From contig CM072165.1 in NCBI GenBank assembly GCA_036850595.1, positions 15,924,630 to 15,988,629 on the forward strand: a stretch of 64,000 nt of DNA, written 5' to 3'. Below the pieces are notes generated by a model. It was not told the origin of the DNA. It ran no database searches and saw nothing but the letters and a program-made list of their open reading frames with translations. Positions 58,941 through 64,000 of the stretch are shown here, in pieces. Source of the DNA: Rhyacichthys aspro (taxonomy: Eukaryota; Chordata; Actinopteri; Gobiiformes; Rhyacichthyidae). The position numbers and the translations under genes were made by a program. The number at the start of each line of letters is the position of its first letter. Position 1 is the stretch's first letter.

Positions 58941-61900
58941 CTGGAACAGAGCACCAAGATTATTTCACAGATAATGTCTGCTCACTTTTCAAGAGCATTT
59001 GATTCAACACACTGTCCATGCAAATATGGACATGTAAGTATGAACACACAAATATACACATTTAAATGAAAGGAAGCCATTTTGAGAACACATCCTAAGA
59101 AGCCTAAGCAATGTCCTTGCACTGTACTTCTTTCATTCACACTTATCTCTGACCTCTCTGTACTCTCAGATTACACTGCTTAAAATCACATCTACTAAAA
59201 ACTTGTTTCATTTAAGCCCTAGTGTGTCCCACAGCTTCTAAATGCAAAGTAACGCCCTAACACATTAATCATAACCAGCCAGCCAGCACAATAACACAGC
59301 TTGCCTTCTCTACTTCACGAGTCTCTAAATAAACACTGCAGACCCTATGGCTCTCCGTCGCTAGTGCATGAATGATGATGCGGCTCGAGCTGTGATGGTG
59401 ATGAAGCCAGTGGTATGCAGCCAGTATGCGGCACATCTCGTATGTGGTCTCTTTATTGGTGTGATGAAGTGGACAGCAGAGCATATAAAGTGTGGAATGT
59501 GTATCGGCTGCTGTGGTTTAGTGGACAGACAGACGAAGCTGCACTTTCTCAAGGTAACCCACTCTATTTCCCCTCTGACTGTTTCAACCGTTTGTCTATA
59601 AAACTGTGTCCACAGTACTTTTGAACATTTCTAGACTCCTCGTTCACACATAAATGTTATTTTTTTAACTGTTAAAATGCCAGTCAACAGATACACAGAC
59701 GCCATTTTAAAACATCTATAGAACCTTAGCCATCTCTTGCAAATAGTCTGAAGTTGCACAACATTAGAAACACATGCATAATATGATATTGTTGAATATT
59801 TGGATAAGGACAAGTTTAGCAGCAATTTGCCATTGGGATGAAAAGTGGATTGAATTAATGAAAAATGCTTTAGTGTTATGCTTGGGTTCACTGTAATATG
59901 AATCCACACACAAAATCCACAGTATCTCAAGTCATTAAGACAATATGTCTCAACATTCAGTCATAGCTGCTAGTGCTAATTAGTTTACAAACAGCTTCCT
60001 TAAGCACAGGCATCAGATGGAAATAAAGGTACTCTTGTAGATCCTCACTTTACGCAAAAAAAGACTGTGCAAACAAACTAAATCTGAATAAGACTCAGGG
60101 CTTATTAGAGAAGTTCAACTCAAAATGATCATTTATTATCATCATTTATTATCAGCTAGACATACTCATTGGAAGTTATGTCGTATGATCGATATTCTGC
60201 CTCCTTAAAATAGATGTTGACAAAAATCCCCATGTGATGCCAAAGCCTGAGCCATTCTATCTTTTTGGTGTTTGTCAGCTGATTGCCCAATCTTCCTATG
60301 GTGCGCCTGGCTCAAACCTAAGATCTTCGCAGCCTTGGCACTCACAGTTTTCGCCTCCGGAGGCCTAGGTCAGGACTCAGCGGGTGGAACAGAGTCTGGA
60401 CGTGTGTTTTTGCGTACCCTGTGAATGTGTGTGGCTCACTGGTTAAGGCCAGTAATACCACTATCTCCTATACACAGCCCTTTGGATTGATCCATCATTA
60501 TTCCTGACACACATCCCTGAGACTTCCTTCCTGTGCTTCGTGGTTGAGCCAGACTCCAGGTTATTGTAGCTGTAATGACCTGCCTCGCTCCCAGCCCAAG
60601 TAAGCAAATCAAACGCACCTCATATATCCACCCACAGCGAGGCTCCCCGTTGTGCAGCAGCGACGAGTAGTGCACCACTAATACCCCATGTGTATTACGC
60701 ACATCCCAGCCTCCCACTTTCTTCCTCCCTCCATTAACCCCACAAGCTTGCTTCTCCATCTCCATTATGATTGCCAGCTCCACTTATTAAAGCAATTTTC
60801 TCACTTCCACACATGTTCTCTATTTTGTCTCCTGTTCATAGTTTGAAGAGTACCTTTTATTCATTAAAGAATGTCATCTTGGAGATGTGAGGCAGGTCAA
60901 AGACAGAGTAAACGTGAGAACACTGCATTGTTTGTTGCAACCTTATTCTCGATGCACTCTGCATTTGTAACAGACAAGCATTTGGTTTCCAACTCAACTG
61001 TTCAACAGTGCATTGTGTATCTAAATGGATTGTATTCTATGTTAAAAAAAAAAAATTCTGATGCAATAATATGAAAAAGGTTTCAAGCAGGAGGAAATGA
61101 CATTGACAGTAGCCATTCTATCATAAAAATTGTGTATTAGCTTTAGCATAGGTCAAATGGGTCATGCAATAAATCAATAACTTTTTATATTACTCAACAT
61201 AAGAATACAATTTTGAGAACAAACATACATTGGCAAAAAATACAAATTACCAGCTTCATAATGAGTATAGTGACCGTTATAGACTCAAAAGCTGTTTCCA
61301 CTGGATGTTTTGAATCTCAAGTTACATTGGAGGTTTCTGTCCAGCTTAGAACTTCCTTCAGCGTGATGGGTATGATTCTACCAATCTCATGTCTAGGGAA
61401 CTATCAAAATGATTTTGAGAATATACATTTTAGTAATGCAGGGTGGCTTTAAGCATTGTCAAAATTGCTGGTGTGAATGTCAGGTTCATTACAGAATGGC
61501 AACATGACATTAAGCAATGATACAGTTTTGAACAAATTCCACCCATAACTGAAGTGCCATGGTGGGACATTTAAATATGTGTTAAAATGTCCTTAACTGA
61601 GAAATGGAAAAGTGTAAAATACATTATTATGTGATGCAAATGTAGCATAAACACTATACTTTAGTTCACACATAGCGTTCACATAGCGTTGAGGTATGGA
61701 CAAGTGATTGGATATTGTACAAATGTCCATTTCACACTTGGATATGGAGCACACAAGCTCCCACCACACTCAGGAAATGACTGGCTGTGTTTACACTGCA
61801 GGAAAAAGTGTGCGAGGTATGAATTTAGCAAAGCTGATTTCTTTCTGTGTGAGTCTGTGTATACAAACTGTTTTATCATTTTATTTTTATTTATAGCCAG

Positions 61901-62822
61901 CAGTGTATACCAGCGGGAGCATCTCTAATGTGACAGGTCTTTCTCTGTGAACATGTGATTGGCCAAAGCTCCAGGTTTGTGCTGAACATTCTCACCTATT
62001 AAAATCCTTGAGAATAAAGCCTAGATAACCTCTCAAGGTCTTGTTTTGATCATTTCTGTTATATACGCTATTAGTGATTAAGCAGTTTATCTCATATACA
62101 AAAAATAAACTGGTAATTTCTCTTAACGTGTAGTTAAGTATTTGACTGGTATGAATTGGCTCATGCACAAGTGCAAGCAACAGTGCCAGTTTCACTGAGA
62201 GAAAGTCACACTTCTGAATGGCCTACTCTTGGCCTCATGTGAGGTGGCTTAAATCTTATTCAGTACAATCAAATCGACCCTCTGGCCTCATTGGACACAC
62301 AGGTATAGGTAAGCTCACACATGTCTGTGTGAAAAATGTGATGTGACCTAATTAAACCTTAACTGGGCCACTTTTGAGGCCAGTATGAACCTTGCCTCCT
62401 CTCTTTTTCCACCTCACGCATCTTGCTCTCTCTTCCTCTATGTTTTTCAGTTATTTTCTCCTCCATCTTCTGCTTGCTATCCATCCATCGCTCCCTTATG
62501 CCTCCTCCACTCTCCCAACATCTCACTATAATTCTTCCCTGAAGCCTCCCTGAACTAATGACAATAATAAGTCTAAGAAATGTCCCCATGGTCTAGGCCT
62601 CTCCCATTCTCTGTGCCCTTATCCCATGGCAGCTATTAGCAGCCCATTCTGTGCCTGTAGCTCACAGGGCAGGATGCTGAGAGAGAATGATGTGGAATTA
62701 AATAGAGAGATCCACAGATGTCAGTGCTGCACATTTTCCATCTGTTGGTTTCTTGCTCTAAACTTCCATTCTTTCTAAATACAGATATTTTTTTTTTTTC
62801 ATCCATGCATTTATGCATTTAC
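58941..62822 (-). other. Ephrin-B intron 4
   Basis: This intron lies between the two recognised ephrin-B exons, with GT donor at 62822-62821 and AG acceptor at 58942-58941. It holds a copy of a dispersed repeat (about 61951-62046) that also occurs at 29420-29513. The rest shows no gene or RNA I recognise, and its many short frames carry no family motif. Confidence 0.75.
61951..62046 (+). repeat. Dispersed repeat family D, copy 2 (inside ephrin-B intron 4)
   Basis: Matches 29420-29513 over about 95 bases with several substitutions and a short indel. It lies antisense to the ephrin-B gene. Confidence 0.6.
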
Positions 62823-62885
62823 CTGAATTCCTGTTGTTGGAGCGTGGAGGTGGGTCTTGCTTCTTCGGGGGCAGCCCATATGGAC
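62823..62885 (-). CDS. efnb2: Ephrin-B (ephrin-B2-like) penultimate exon, ectodomain stalk
   Basis: This is a 63-base exon with a good acceptor (ttccccgtag) and donor (CAG followed by GTAAAT). Read in the phase that joins the last exon, it encodes PYGLPPKKQDPPPRSNNRNS followed by a split glycine codon. That is a proline- and asparagine-rich segment of the kind found between the receptor-binding domain and the membrane in ephrin-B proteins. Joining it to the last exon gives an uninterrupted stalk, NRNSGGSGNNTQSRG. The 3,882-base intron between the two exons starts GT and ends AG. The exon is too short to be diagnostic alone. The call rests on phase, strand, order and composition. Exons 1-3 (signal peptide and receptor-binding domain) must lie to the right of the window. 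Confidence 0.85.
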
Positions 62886-64000
62886 CTACGGGGAAAAAAT
62901 ATTGGAATATAAGTGTTATCTCAGTCAGAAATTGCCATAAAAAGACCATATTGACTGGATTTGGAAATGCTATGTATCAAACTAAAGAAAGGCTGCTTTT
63001 GTTTTTTGCCAGAGTGAATTTACGAAGGCCCACAACGGCTTGTAATCTGGAGTTGCTAAATCGGGCCATCTGTCTTGCAAGCCCTGAGTAATTGTGATGG
63101 TATTAAAGTGCGTTTATGCGACACATGCAGGCACACACGCAGATGCAGCCATTGTAGAAGTGGCACTCCTCAACCATGAAAGAGATGGTTGAAAATAATT
63201 TTTCTCTGGAGCCATCTGGACAACAGTAGGCGCAAGTCAAGACTTGGTGCTAGAATGTGCCAAGAAAGAGAGGGTTATTTTAAAATGTGTTTCACAGAAT
63301 ATGGGCTTATAAATGTAGCGGCTAAGAGTGTATGGTTTCTCATGAATTTGTGAACATCAATAGAGGCCTGTATCTAAGAAAGACACATTCTATTTGACAA
63401 TGACAATGATAGCGAGAGACAGGAGTCACTTTCTTTTGGTGCATGCTCTACCAGGTGAGCCACCAATATCTACTTATAATCAGTGTACTTACATGGAACA
63501 AGATTAAATTGAATTAATGCCTTATTCCAATTTTAATATAACTTTTAAAATGTATGTAAAGTCTGACTGGAATTGTACTGAATTATATTCAGAATTATAT
63601 TTCTCTAGGTCAAGTCAAGCTACCGATGCTTGAGCTGGATAAATTGTTCTGCACATGCTGCACACTTCTGATTATCCTGCAACTCCAAAAACTGACATTT
63701 AAGAAACGGAGCACTATTGGCTAATGCTGATTTCAAAGAATAAAATAAGGGAGGACACGTCAGTGCATGTGAGTGTGTCCTCCAAGCCCCACAGTCTGCC
63801 ATGTCTCATCAGAGATCACCATGAGGAGGCACACTGCTTATTTAGAAGAAAAACAGCACAGACATGACCTTTCAGAAGCGCGGCAGATAATAGCCCAAAG
63901 ACAGAGGGGGGGAATGAACAAAATGCAAAGTGAAAGAGAGGTGATGAGTGACGGGACTACAGCAGGGTCTCAGAAGTGAGGATGGAGAAAAGTTAATACC
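62886..64000 (-). other. Ephrin-B intron 3 (partial)
   Basis: Sequence upstream of the 63-base exon on the minus strand, starting with the acceptor ctac (rc gtag) at 62886-62889 and running off the window. It contains a short tRNA-like A-box remnant near 63431-63466 on the minus strand and otherwise nothing I can name. Confidence 0.65.

Noticed and set aside
63431..63466. Minus-strand text ggtggctcacctggtagagc resembling a tRNA A box
   Set aside because: No acceptor stem, anticodon arm or B box follows; at most it is a scrap of a tRNA-derived SINE.
1..64000. CRISPR arrays, operons, prophage or bacterial defence systems
   Set aside because: Introns, poly(A) signals, vertebrate-type transposons and a vertebrate ephrin gene show this is animal nuclear DNA. 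No direct-repeat/spacer array is present.

Overview
The window looks like vertebrate, most probably teleost fish, nuclear DNA: AT-rich, mostly non-coding, rich in CA/GT and GATA microsatellites, and littered with decayed fish-type transposons (Tc1/mariner, hAT, LINE pieces, and a TTAA-flanked element). There is no bacterial-style gene packing. The only host gene I recognise with confidence is an ephrin-B gene, best matched to ephrin-B2. It lies on the minus strand at the right end. Its last coding exon (58522-58940) holds the transmembrane segment and the whole cytoplasmic tail ending in YYKV. The preceding 63-base exon (62823-62885) encodes ectodomain stalk. The signal peptide and receptor-binding exons lie beyond position 64000. 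A 3' UTR probably runs down to about 56,040.

Layout. 1-19,900: gene-poor DNA with microsatellites (3.2, 11.0, 12.8 kb), a hAT-like end (5.7 kb), a perfect 21-base-arm hairpin (1.73 kb) and stretches that look like conserved enhancers. 19,914-20,884: an internally deleted Tc1-like element. 22,689-23,289: a small hAT element with 14-base terminal inverted repeats and an 8-base target duplication. 24.1-27.6 kb: LINE remnants on both strands (reverse-transcriptase tail, endonuclease, and a 3' tail ending in GAAT repeats). 29-31.4 kb: dispersed repeats that recur elsewhere in the window. 33.5-50.5 kb: a transposon-dense island. It contains a hAT fragment with a BED zinc-finger exon, two inverted copies of one multi-exon TTAA-flanked element (35,975-37,514 and 47,166-50,537), a Tc1-like fragment, two hairpins and a large coiled-coil reading frame (from 37,994 or 38,093 to 40,456). 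That frame is built from about 52 copies of a 33-base (11-residue) repeat. 50.6-50.74 kb: a homopolymer stretch that may be poorly sequenced. 51-56 kb: apparently unique non-coding DNA, possibly regulatory. 56-64 kb: the 3' part of the ephrin-B gene.

The most unusual items are the TTAA element, whose intact copy has two convergent spliced genes starting from its CpG-rich ends and no transposase I recognise, and the hendecad-repeat coiled-coil frame, whose repeat DNA is open in all six frames. No searches or alignments could be run. Family names for the transposons rest on recognised motifs, terminal repeats and target-site duplications read by eye.
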